From the NCBI GenBank assembly GCA_031554275.1, contig JAVBKB010000013.1:1-7992 (forward strand): DNA of 7,992 nt. The letters are read 5' to 3'. Source of the stretch: JAVBKB01 sp031554275 (GTDB lineage: Bacteria > Bacillota > Bacilli > JARBTR01). This document shows, piece after piece, positions 1-7,080 of the stretch. Within the stretch, counting starts at the first letter, position 1. The number at the start of each line of letters is the position of its first letter. A program made the translations under genes and the position numbers. The notes under the pieces were generated by a model. That model was not told where the DNA came from and searched no databases. It saw nothing but the letters and a program-made list of their open reading frames with translations.

Positions 1-1502
1 CTGTCAAACCAGATGGCACATGGACAGTGGATGTACCAAAACCACTGAAACCAGGCGAAAAAGTGACTGCAACTGTAACAGATCCAGCAGGAAACAAGAG
101 TGATCCAGTCACAGTCACGGTTGGCGATACAACAAAACCAATCCCACCAGTGATCAATCCAATTGAAGGTGGCGCAACAACAGTATCAGGAACTGGTGAG
201 CCAGGAGCAGAAGTCACAGTCACATTACCAGATGGCACAACAGTAACAACAACTGTCAAACCAGATGGCACATGGGAAGTAACATCACCAAAACCATTTA
301 AGCCTGGTGAAGTAGTCACAGCAATACAAACTGATCCAGCAGGAAACAAGAGTGACCCAACAACGGTAACCGTTGGCGACACAACAGCACCAAAACCACC
401 AGTGATCAATCCAATTGAAGGTGGCGCAACAACAGTAACAGGAACAGGTGAGCCAGGAGCAACAGTAACCGTCACATTACCAGATGGCACAACAGTAACA
501 ACTATTGTCAAGCCAGATGGCACATGGACAGTGGATGTACCAAAACCATTGCAACCAGGTGAAAAAGTGACTGCAATTGTAACAGATTCTTCTGGAAACA
601 AGAGTGACCCAACAACAGTCACAGTTGGCGACACAACATCACCGACGCCACCAAAAGTAAATCCAGTGAATCCAGGAGACAAAGTGATTACTGGAACAGG
701 TGAACCTGGAACAACGATTGTTGTCACATTACCAGATGGTACAGAAATAACTACAGTTGTTAAACCAGATGGCACATGGACAATAGAAGTACCTGGAAAC
801 GTTATATTGAAACCGGGTGATACCATCAAGGTAGTTAGCGTCGATGGATCAGGAAACAAGAGTGATCCTACTATAGTCACTGTGAGATCAGGTGAAATTT
901 CAGGGGAAAAATTCATTAAAGTACCAAATAAAGTTTCAGTTAAGACAGGTGATATTGTTGACTACACTCTCTCAGGGATTAGCAACAGACACCCAGTTGC
1001 GGTACAAGATTTCACAATTGTTGACAATCCTCCACAAGGGCTAGATTTTGTAAAAGGATCGCTACCAGCGTTTAATATGGGAGAAGGTGTCACATACAAA
1101 ATCCTTTACTCAACTAATTTGCAAAGTAGTATACTTCTTGCTGACAATGTTGATGCAGGAAAAGCCTACTCGTTTAATGCACCAGCTTTAGCTAATGGTG
1201 AGTACATTAATGAGATTAAGATTTTCATTGCAGAGGTACCAATGGATTTTGGAGTCGGTGATCGAATCACTTATACGTTTAAGGTTAGGGATATAGGAGG
1301 AAATAGACTAGTTAATACAGGATATGTTTCGTACATCTACAATGGAGAGACCTTCAAATACGATAATGCAAATGATAGTTCTATTAAAGTAAATGGAGTG
1401 AGCATTCCGAAAACAGGTGATACAAACGGCTTGAACTTAACACTAATTGGGTCGCTAGCTTTACTACTGCTTGCAGCACAAAGAAGAAGAGCAGTAAAGT
1501 GA
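1..1502 (+). CDS. Cell-wall-anchored surface protein with tandem Ig-like repeats (5' truncated by window edge)
   Basis: The reading frame is open from the window edge (first full codon at 3), so the true start lies upstream; the GTG at 27 is an internal valine. About 499 residues are visible. They begin with tandem 84-residue repeats rich in Thr, Val, Pro and Gly (motifs GTGEPG, VTLPDGT, VKPDGTW, GNKSDP), typical of bacterial Ig-like domains in adhesins, ending near nt 887. A non-repetitive domain follows (nt about 888-1391; motifs KTGDIVDYT, VDNPPQGL, DRITYTFKV) that resembles DUF11-like or isopeptide-type surface domains. The C-terminus is a sorting signal: IPKTG (nt 1404-1418), a hydrophobic stretch (LTLIGSLALLLLAA) and the basic tail QRRRAVK. 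Known families with this layout are exported by Sec and linked to peptidoglycan by sortase. Adhesion or surface stalk function is an inference; the ligand is unknown. The signal peptide and promoter are outside the window. Confidence 0.9.
   Translation, partial: VKPDGTWTVDVPKPLKPGEKVTATVTDPAGNKSDPVTVTVGDTTKPIPPVINPIEGGATTVSGTGEPGAEVTVTLPDGTTVTTTVKPDGTWEVTSPKPFKPGEVVTAIQTDPAGNKSDPTTVTVGDTTAPKPPVINPIEGGATTVTGTGEPGATVTVTLPDGTTVTTIVKPDGTWTVDVPKPLQPGEKVTAIVTDSSGNKSDPTTVTVGDTTSPTPPKVNPVNPGDKVITGTGEPGTTIVVTLPDGTEITTVVKPDGTWTIEVPGNVILKPGDTIKVVSVDGSGNKSDPTIVTVRSGEISGEKFIKVPNKVSVKTGDIVDYTLSGISNRHPVAVQDFTIVDNPPQGLDFVKGSLPAFNMGEGVTYKILYSTNLQSSILLADNVDAGKAYSFNAPALANGEYINEIKIFIAEVPMDFGVGDRITYTFKVRDIGGNRLVNTGYVSYIYNGETFKYDNANDSSIKVNGVSIPKTGDTNGLNLTLIGSLALLLLAAQRRRAVK
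3..887 (+). repeat. Tandem 252-bp (84-residue) repeats encoding Ig-like domains
   Basis: The VKPDGTW codons recur at nt 3, 255, 507 and 759, an exact 252-bp period in frame. Taking the domain start at the DTT motif, the units are a partial one (1-125), 126-377, 378-629 and a longer last one, 630-887. The two complete central units differ at 14 of 84 residues by my count and share long identical DNA stretches. The last unit is clearly diverged in DNA and protein and has a two-residue insertion after VPG. The array probably continues upstream of the window. Confidence 0.93.
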
Positions 1503-1520
1503 CTTAAAAGTAACTAAAGA

Positions 1521-1566
1521 AACTGGAATGAAAGTAGAGTTAATTCTACGATCATTCCAGTTTTTG
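1521..1566 (+). terminator. Rho-independent terminator, probably bidirectional
   Basis: AACTGGAATGA (1521-1531) pairs perfectly with TCATTCCAGTT (1552-1562), and T residues run from 1561 to 1565. Inside, GTAGA (1534-1538) can pair with TCTAC (1545-1549), lengthening the stem. It lies 19 bp after the surface-protein stop and just beyond the stop of the convergent reductase gene. On the opposite strand the stem is followed by TTTCTTTAG, a weaker U-rich tract, so it may end both transcripts. Confidence 0.85.
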
Positions 1567-1584
1567 TTTAAAATAACAGGAGTT

Positions 1585-2070
1585 TTAAGCGAAGTTTAGA
1601 AGGGTATGGATAAATTCTCTAAGTCCGTTTTCGTCCTCTTCATCAAATCGATCATAAATAGGGCTGTCGATATCTAAAACACCAATTAATTTTCCATTCC
1701 TAATCATTGGTATAACAATTTCGGATTTTGATGATGCGTCACAGGTTATGTGGTTTGGATGATTATGAACGTCAGCAATTCGCTGAGTTTGCTTAGTTTC
1801 GGCTGCAATTCCACAAATCCCACGACCGAGAGGGATTCTTATGCAGGCGGGCAATCCTTGGAACGGACCGAGCACTAATTCGTTTTTCGTCTCGTCTTTT
1901 AAGTAGAACCCTACCCAATTGATATCTTCTAGAAAAAAATTTAACAAGGCAGCCGCATTACTTAAATTGGCTATAAAATTACCTTCACCTTCAATCAAGT
2001 ATCGAAGCTGTGTAGCAACTGTTTTGTAGTTTTCAGGCTTTGTACCTGCGTAAGAAATGGTTTCAAACAT
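1585..2070 (-). CDS. Free methionine-(R)-sulfoxide reductase, GAF-domain type (YtsP/MsrC family)
   Basis: This 161-residue protein is a single GAF domain matching the fRMsr family (E. coli MsrC/YebR, B. subtilis YtsP). The family reduces free L-methionine-(R)-sulfoxide in the cytoplasm using thioredoxin. Visible hallmarks are NWVGFYL (51-57), LGPFQG (67-72), GRGICG (82-87) and VLDIDSP (131-137). The three family cysteines are present as C76, C86 and C110; their spacing (10 and 24) equals that of Cys84, Cys94 and Cys118 in the E. coli enzyme, so the protein should be active. The ATG at 2068-2070 is supported by AAGGAG on the minus strand (2077-2082) with a 6-base gap. The gene stands alone, convergent with the surface-protein gene and divergent from ezrA. 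A function in oxidative-stress repair is inferred from the family. Confidence 0.93.
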   Translation of the reverse strand: MFETISYAGTKPENYKTVATQLRYLIEGEGNFIANLSNAAALLNFFLEDINWVGFYLKDETKNELVLGPFQGLPACIRIPLGRGICGIAAETKQTQRIADVHNHPNHITCDASSKSEIVIPMIRNGKLIGVLDIDSPIYDRFDEEDENGLREFIHTLLNFA

Positions 2071-2099
2071 AGATGTCTCCTTAATGTTTTTTTATTCAA

Positions 2100-2156
2100 T
2101 ATACCCTAACAAAATATGGTATATGGTCTTTGCATGTTAGGTATACCGTTTTTTTT
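2100..2156. promoter_or_regulatory. Bulged inverted repeat with GGTATA motifs in the divergent reductase/ezrA spacer
   Basis: TATACCCTAACA (2100-2111) is complementary to TGTTAGGTATA (2135-2145) apart from one extra C. GGTATA also occurs at 2119-2124, the perfect palindrome GGTATACC at 2140-2147, and TATACC again at 2254-2259. On the plus strand the stem is followed by CCG and eight T (2149-2156), so it has terminator shape, yet no plus-strand gene precedes it. On the minus strand it lies in the upstream region or leader of the reductase gene. It could be an operator, a leader hairpin or an orphan terminator; the sequence does not decide. Confidence 0.4.
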
Positions 2157-2207
2157 ATGTAGTTAGTTTCCGATCTGTAAGGTTCTAGTTTATAAAAAAA
2201 CTATCCC

Positions 2208-2237
2208 TTGTGAAAAGATTTCATGTTAGAATAATAT
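2208..2237 (+). promoter_or_regulatory. Candidate sigma-A promoter for ezrA
   Basis: TTGTGA (2208-2213) could be a -35, with an 18-base gap to TAATAT (2232-2237) as a weak -10. An overlapping alternative is the extended -10 TG-T-TAGAAT (2224-2232) without a good -35. Either would start transcription roughly 50-65 bases before the ezrA ATG. A small inverted repeat, TAGTTT (2186-2191) with AAACTA (2198-2203), lies just upstream. Confidence 0.3.
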
Positions 2238-2300
2238 TATTAAATATGTGTATTATACCGAGAATTGAACATCGTTTCTAGTATAGTGGGGGCAAATAAT

Positions 2301-4496
2301 ATGTGGTACTTTATTCTATTTTTAATCATCATAATAATGATTGGACTATTAGCGGGATTTTTCCTGAGAAGAAAGCAGTTTTCAGATATCGATGTACTTG
2401 AGTCAAGAAAAATTGATTTAATGAGTAAACCAGTGTTTGAAGAGATTTCACGGGTGAAATTGTTAAATCTAGATGGGGAAACAGAGGAATCTTTTGCAAA
2501 GTGGAGACAACAATGGGATCACATGCTTACATCTGAATTCCCTGAGATTGAGATGCTTCTTTTTGATGCGGAGGAATATACCGATAAGTTTCGATTTGAT
2601 AAGACTAGTAGTATTAAGAAAGCAATTACATCAAAATTGGATAAGATAGAGACTACTATCAACCAGATTTTCGAAGAGATTAGTGGGTTGATTTCTACAG
2701 CATCAAATTGCGCAGAGAAATTGGTAGGACTTAAAGAAAGATTTAAAGAGTTGAAGAAACATATCATTATTTATAATCATTCTTATAGTGCTAGTATGCA
2801 GGCTTTGGAGAAAGAGATAGCCGATTGTTGTACTGTCTTTCCAGAAATTGAAAAGACTATTTCGACGGGTGATTACTTTACTGCAAGTAATATGCTAGAT
2901 GAGGTTGATGACAGCCATAACGAATTAGTTCAGAAGACAATTCTCGTTCCAGAATTATATACCAAATGCTGCACGAACCTTCCTGATACATTGGATTTAC
3001 TTGAGAAGTCTTATGCAGAAATGGTGCACGAAGAATTTCCTCTCAAACATATCGAATTTGAAAAAAAGTTTTCTGAACTTGAAGCTGAAATTGAAAAAAA
3101 TTTAGCACTTCTTGATGATGCACAAGCATTTGAAGTGAAAGAGTCTGTTTCAAATATAGAAAAAACCATTGAAGACATTTGTGCTGAATTAGAGCAGGAA
3201 GAAGATGCTTTAGTGTATATCTCGGAAAAACAACAAATGCTCCCTGAAGAAGTCGATGATCTTGCTAAAAAGGTGAGTGAAGTGAGTAGAGAAACAGCAC
3301 GATTAATTTTAACTTACTATATTTCTAATGAGGATCTTTTGACAAAGGGGATGCTTGAGGAAAACACCAAACTACTGCAGGATCGCTGGAGGGGAGTTCG
3401 GAATAGTTTCATTCAGAAAGATACAGCGTATAGTATTCTTCAAGAAAATATTATAGAAATTGAATTGGCCTTAAAAAACCAAATCGACACTTATAATATG
3501 TACAGTAATAAGTTAAACACCTTATGTGAAGACGAAAAAAGAGCCATTAAAGAGCTTAATGAAATGCGTGAGCACATTAATGACGTCTCAGTGCAAGTTA
3601 GGCAGGCAAATATACCTGGGATTCCAAGTAAGTATGAAATCCTTTTTGAAGAAGCCAAAAATGCCATTGAGGTTGTTGAACAGAAATTAGTTGTCCGACC
3701 ACTTGAAATGGAAAGTGTACTGTTTCATCTGGAAGATGCCAGCGAGAAAATGAAAGATTTACAATTATTATCTAAACATTTGATTGAGGAAGTATTAATA
3801 ACTGAAAAGGTTATTCAATATGGTAACCGCTATCGTTTGAAAAACGCTGAATTGTCACTAGCTTTGACTGAAGCCGAGACGAAGTTTAATGCTTATCTGT
3901 ATAGTGATGCACTTGAAATTGCTTCATTGGCAATTGAACAAGTGGAACCTGGATTTTTCCATAATTCAGATGGCGAAATTGCTTTTGGCGAACAGTCTTA
4001 TGCTGAAGTTGAAGAAGCAACTGAACGAGAGTTTTCAACATTACAGGATGGGGAGGCTCATCAAGAAAAAGCAAACTCTGCCGAACAAAAAAGCCTCGAT
4101 GATGAAAAATATTTTGCAAAAGCGTACAATGAAATTGAAACCGACTTGACAGCCACAGTTGATCCGGAAAATAAAGATCAGATAGTTAATAATTCAGTAG
4201 AGGAATCTAAAATTATTGAAGAATTGCCAAAAGAAAAGATGGATTTCGCAGATGCTAATGATGCGGTCGAAGGAAATTCCAATGGCTTGGAAAACATGGT
4301 TGAAGAAGACAACTACATTGATGGTGATAAATTCAATGACGAGGATATAAAAAGAATTATTGATGGTACAGCAAAATCTGATAGTATTGTTTCACTTTCT
4401 GCAACGACTGATGTGCCTACAGTTATGACTTGGGTTAATCGCAAGAAAAGAGGGCGTAAGATTGATAAAGATCAAACGGAGTTTAAATTTGATTAA
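2301..4496 (+). CDS. ezrA: Septation ring formation regulator EzrA, with a long acidic C-terminal extension
   Basis: EzrA is a membrane-anchored cytoplasmic protein that inhibits FtsZ ring assembly at the poles and acts in division at midcell. From the ATG at 2301 the product has 731 residues: one N-terminal membrane segment (about 2-22) followed by RRK, then a long coiled-coil region of spectrin-like repeats. Family signatures are FAKWRQQWD, LLFDAEEYTDKFRF and the QNR patch QYGNRYR at 506-512, almost the same position as 510-516 in B. subtilis EzrA. I prefer ATG 2301 to the upstream TTG at 2265 because the membrane segment then starts at residue 2, as in homologues; GTGGGGG (2286-2292) is a passable ribosome site. 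The EzrA family usually ends near 560-570 residues. Here about 180 further residues follow VEPG (548-551), acidic and low in hydrophobicity, ending in a basic patch, R714-K720 (RKKRGRK). The function of the extension is unknown. Confidence 0.95.
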   Translation: MWYFILFLIIIIMIGLLAGFFLRRKQFSDIDVLESRKIDLMSKPVFEEISRVKLLNLDGETEESFAKWRQQWDHMLTSEFPEIEMLLFDAEEYTDKFRFDKTSSIKKAITSKLDKIETTINQIFEEISGLISTASNCAEKLVGLKERFKELKKHIIIYNHSYSASMQALEKEIADCCTVFPEIEKTISTGDYFTASNMLDEVDDSHNELVQKTILVPELYTKCCTNLPDTLDLLEKSYAEMVHEEFPLKHIEFEKKFSELEAEIEKNLALLDDAQAFEVKESVSNIEKTIEDICAELEQEEDALVYISEKQQMLPEEVDDLAKKVSEVSRETARLILTYYISNEDLLTKGMLEENTKLLQDRWRGVRNSFIQKDTAYSILQENIIEIELALKNQIDTYNMYSNKLNTLCEDEKRAIKELNEMREHINDVSVQVRQANIPGIPSKYEILFEEAKNAIEVVEQKLVVRPLEMESVLFHLEDASEKMKDLQLLSKHLIEEVLITEKVIQYGNRYRLKNAELSLALTEAETKFNAYLYSDALEIASLAIEQVEPGFFHNSDGEIAFGEQSYAEVEEATEREFSTLQDGEAHQEKANSAEQKSLDDEKYFAKAYNEIETDLTATVDPENKDQIVNNSVEESKIIEELPKEKMDFADANDAVEGNSNGLENMVEEDNYIDGDKFNDEDIKRIIDGTAKSDSIVSLSATTDVPTVMTWVNRKKRGRKIDKDQTEFKFD

Positions 4497-4521
4497 TGGA
4501 ATGTATTGGCGATTTTATAAT
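4493..4521 (+). promoter_or_regulatory. Candidate promoter for the desulfurase-thiI pair
   Basis: TATAAT at 4516-4521 is a perfect -10 hexamer in the ezrA-desulfurase gap. The best-spaced -35, TTAATG (4493-4498, 17-base gap), is poor and overlaps the ezrA stop codon. No terminator separates ezrA from the next gene, so read-through from ezrA is equally possible. Confidence 0.33.
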
Positions 4522-4530
4522 AACGAAAAT

Positions 4531-4566
4531 ATGAAGATAAATGATTGTATGAAGATAAATGATTGG
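4531..4566 (+). repeat. 18-bp tandem duplication upstream of the desulfurase
   Basis: ATGAAGATAAATGATTGT (4531-4548) is followed at once by a copy differing only in the last base (4549-4566). The duplication creates a 16-codon frame, 4531-4581, reading MKINDCMKINDWVIFT, whose stop touches the AGGGAGG ribosome site of the next gene. No ribosome site precedes this small frame, so I do not call it a gene. Confidence 0.85.
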
Positions 4567-4596
4567 GTGATTTTTACATGAGGGAGGATTCCAATA

Positions 4597-5739
4597 GTGA
4601 TTTATCTTGATAATAGTGCCTCGACAAAGCCGCATCCTGCTGTGCTAGAAGCGTTCAATAAAGTGAGCGAGAGGTTTTGGGCAAACCCTTCATCCAATCA
4701 TCAATTTGGTGGACAGGCAGAGGCTTTATTAGCAAAATCGAGACAACAGATTGCAGATATTCTAGGTGTTAATGCCAGTGAAATAATTTTTACTTCTGGC
4801 GGAACTGAGAGCAATAATCTTGCAATTAAGGGGGTTGCAGCTAGCTTTGGCAACCGAGGCAAACATATTATTACCTCAATTATTGAGCACCCATCGGTGA
4901 GTAAGCCCTATGCGCAATTAGAAGCGCAAGGCTTTGAAGTTACGCAGCTACCTGTTGATTCTCAGGGATCAATTGCTATTAGTGATCTGAAAAATGCGAT
5001 GCGTGATGATACCATTCTGGTTTCAATTATGCATGTTAATAATGAAATTGGTTCTGTACAGCCAATTAAAGAAATTGGTGCAGTTATCCAGCAATATCCG
5101 AAAGCTTTTTTTCATGTAGATGGGATTCAAGGATTCAGCAAGGTACCACTCGATTTACGGGAAGCTCATGTGGATCTTTACTCACTTTCTGCGCATAAGT
5201 TTCATGGTTTAAAGGGCACAGGCATTCTATTTGTGAGAGATGGAATCTTGCTTGAATCTGTTCTTGCAGGTGGTAATCAAGAGCGTAAGCTGAGAAGTGG
5301 TACTGTGAATGTGGCAGGCGCCGTCTCAATCGCTAAGGCAATGCGTATTGCAAATGAAAATGCAGATGCAAACTTGGGAAATTTAACAATGTTGCGAAAT
5401 TATTTCTTCCAAGAGCTAAAAAAAATTCCACAGATTGTGTTGAATTCACCTGAAAAAAATGGTGCGCCACAAATTGTTAATTTTTCAGTACCAAGTTTGA
5501 ATGCAGAAGTGTTTGTACGTTTGCTAGAGGAAAAGGATATCTATGTTTCCTCAACAAGTGCATGCTCTTCAAAAACGAAAGCCATCAGTCAAGTCGTCAA
5601 ATCGTTAGGGCATAATGAGAAAGTAGCTGCTAGCTCAATTCGAGTAAGCTTGTGCTTTGATACAACGAAAGAAGAGATTGACTTGGTTCTTCAGGCGATT
5701 AATGAGAATATAGACAAATTAAGTGAGGTAACTAAATGA
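4597..5739 (+). CDS. nifZ: Cysteine desulfurase, NifS/IscS family, partner of ThiI (NifZ-like)
   Basis: This is a PLP enzyme that takes sulfur from cysteine, giving alanine and an enzyme persulfide. The 380-residue product is full length. Visible features are the N-terminal IYLDNSAST, the cofactor-phosphate loop SGGTESNN (67-74), H98 in EHPS, D175 in HVDG, the Schiff-base lysine K201 in SAHKFHG, the RSGT loop (233-236), the persulfide cysteine C323 in STSACSS and R349 in SSIRVSL. Translation starts at GTG 4597, supported by AGGGAGG (4581-4587) nine bases upstream; the homologous N-terminus begins exactly here. Its stop overlaps the thiI start, so the two are an operon and probably coupled. 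In B. subtilis the thiI-linked paralogue NifZ supplies sulfur to ThiI for tRNA 4-thiouridine. I infer the same role, not general Fe-S assembly. The symbol is by synteny; iscS-like is the neutral alternative. Confidence 0.93.
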   Translation: MIYLDNSASTKPHPAVLEAFNKVSERFWANPSSNHQFGGQAEALLAKSRQQIADILGVNASEIIFTSGGTESNNLAIKGVAASFGNRGKHIITSIIEHPSVSKPYAQLEAQGFEVTQLPVDSQGSIAISDLKNAMRDDTILVSIMHVNNEIGSVQPIKEIGAVIQQYPKAFFHVDGIQGFSKVPLDLREAHVDLYSLSAHKFHGLKGTGILFVRDGILLESVLAGGNQERKLRSGTVNVAGAVSIAKAMRIANENADANLGNLTMLRNYFFQELKKIPQIVLNSPEKNGAPQIVNFSVPSLNAEVFVRLLEEKDIYVSSTSACSSKTKAISQVVKSLGHNEKVAASSIRVSLCFDTTKEEIDLVLQAINENIDKLSEVTK

Positions 5740-6944
5740 TTGAATATAATCATATCATTGTGAGATATGGTGAAATCACACTCAAAAAGCGTAATCGTGG
5801 CCAGTTTATTGAGCAATTGCGTAAGAATGTGAAGCATACCTTGAAACCTTTTCCAAAGGTTACGATTGAAACGCGACACGAGCGCATGATTCTAACGCTA
5901 AATGGCGAAAATGTAGATGAGGTCATTGAGAAAGTCCGTAAGGTTTATGGGATTTATGCGCTGACACCTGCTTTGAAGGCTGAAAAAGATCTAGATGATA
6001 TTAAGGCAAAAGCCCTTACCTACATGCAGCAGCAAAGTGGGAATGTGGCTACTTTTAAAGTTGAAACAAAACGTGCTGACAAGACATTTCCGCATGATTC
6101 GTTTGCTTGTAGTCGTGAGATTGGTGCACATATTTTGATTAATGCTCAACCCATTGGTGTAGATTTGCACAACCCGGACATTGTTCTGAATATTGAGATC
6201 AAAACAGATGCAACCTATATTTCAGGTAAAACTTATAAAGCAGTTGGTGGGTTGCCAGTTGGTTCAAGCGGGCGCGCTATGCTCCTGCTTTCAGGTGGTA
6301 TCGATAGCCCTGTTGCAGGATATAAGATCATGAAACGCGGTGTTGAAATAGAATGTATCCACTTCGAAAGTCCACCTTTTACCAGTGATCGTGCTAAACA
6401 AAAGGTGATTGATTTAGCGGAAGTGTTGTCAAATGTGAATGGTAAGATGGTTCTGCATATCATACCTTTTACGCAAATTCAAAAACTTATTCATAAGGAA
6501 ATTCCAGATCGCTTCTCCATCACGGTTATGCGACGAATTATGTTTCGGATTGCTGATATCTTACGTGAGAAGAGAGAGGCACTTGCAATTGTGACTGGAG
6601 AAAATCTAGGTCAAGTGGCTAGCCAAACGATTGAAAGTATGTACACGATCAATGAGGTAACCAATACTCCGATTTTCCGACCGCTCATATCGATGGATAA
6701 GACTGAGATCATTCAAATTGCCCAGGAAATAGATACTTATGAAATTTCCATCCGACCGTATGAGGATTGTTGTACAATTTTCAAACCAAGCAATCCAAAG
6801 ACAAAACCACGTCGGGAAAAGGTTAACCAGTTTGAAAAAGAAGTTGATTTCTCTGTTCTAATTGAGGAGGCAGTTTCACAAGCTGAAAAAATTATCTTTA
6901 CAAATCGTGTAAAGAAAAAAACAGAGATTGATGAATTATTCTAG
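5736..6944 (+). CDS. thiI: tRNA 4-thiouridine synthetase (sulfurtransferase) ThiI, without rhodanese domain
   Basis: ThiI adenylates U8 of tRNA and replaces its oxygen with sulfur to make s4U, a near-UV sensor. In many bacteria it also serves thiamine thiazole synthesis. The 402 residues show an N-terminal ferredoxin-like part with YGEITLKKRNR (11-21), a THUMP RNA-binding domain (about 60-165), and the PP-loop SGGIDS (186-191, D190 in the ATP site). GENLGQVASQT (288-298) and the conserved cysteine region EDCCTIF (343-349; C345/C346) follow. The C-terminal rhodanese domain that carries the persulfide cysteine in E. coli ThiI (482 residues) is absent, as in Bacillus, which fits direct sulfur delivery from the desulfurase upstream. 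The ATG overlaps that gene's stop by ATGA; GAGG at 5725-5728 lies seven bases before it. No clear terminator follows the stop. Confidence 0.95.
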   Translation: MIEYNHIIVRYGEITLKKRNRGQFIEQLRKNVKHTLKPFPKVTIETRHERMILTLNGENVDEVIEKVRKVYGIYALTPALKAEKDLDDIKAKALTYMQQQSGNVATFKVETKRADKTFPHDSFACSREIGAHILINAQPIGVDLHNPDIVLNIEIKTDATYISGKTYKAVGGLPVGSSGRAMLLLSGGIDSPVAGYKIMKRGVEIECIHFESPPFTSDRAKQKVIDLAEVLSNVNGKMVLHIIPFTQIQKLIHKEIPDRFSITVMRRIMFRIADILREKREALAIVTGENLGQVASQTIESMYTINEVTNTPIFRPLISMDKTEIIQIAQEIDTYEISIRPYEDCCTIFKPSNPKTKPRREKVNQFEKEVDFSVLIEEAVSQAEKIIFTNRVKKKTEIDELF

Positions 6945-7064
6945 GCTGAGCACCATTCTGAAGGGAGCAAACAGGTACTGAACTAGCAAGAAAAAAAGAA
7001 CTCCAAAAATTGCTAATTCATTCTTTGCATACTTGCGACGATTTCTACACACTCTAAACTGCAG

Positions 7065-7074
7065 AAGGAGGTGA
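7065..7074 (+). promoter_or_regulatory. Very strong ribosome binding site of the spore-protein gene
   Basis: AAGGAGGTGA is a ten-base perfect complement to the usual Bacillales 16S rRNA 3' end, six bases before the ATG. It is the strongest site in the window and fits a very highly expressed spore protein. In the 136-bp gap after thiI I see possible forespore sigma-G -10 boxes (CATTCTT 7019-7025, CATACTT 7028-7034) but no convincing -35 at 17-18 bases. Confidence 0.85.
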
Positions 7075-7080
7075 GAAATC

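Noticed and set aside
27..29. GTG as the start of the surface-protein gene
   Set aside because: The frame is open before it, and the codon is an internal valine of a repeat unit (WTVDVPKP).
3..887. CRISPR-like array, considered because of regular repeats
   Set aside because: Units are 252 bp, in frame and coding for Ig-like domains, without unique spacers.
2265..2300. Upstream TTG start for ezrA adding 12 residues
   Set aside because: The extra residues would precede the membrane segment, unlike homologues, and TTG lacks a ribosome site.
3886..4149. Plus- and minus-strand frames (77 and 86 codons) inside the ezrA tail
   Set aside because: They lie wholly within ezrA in other frames and have shadow-like composition. 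I also considered them as evidence of a frameshift in the extension, but the ezrA frame is continuous across them.
6233..6463. Minus-strand frames inside nifZ and thiI (also 5135-5329 and 5691-5879)
   Set aside because: They are antisense shadows of strongly recognisable enzymes, with no domain or ribosome-site support.
6986..7036. GCAAG (6986-6990) and CTTGC (7032-7036) as a thiI terminator
   Set aside because: A five-base stem over a 41-base loop with no T-run is not a credible terminator.
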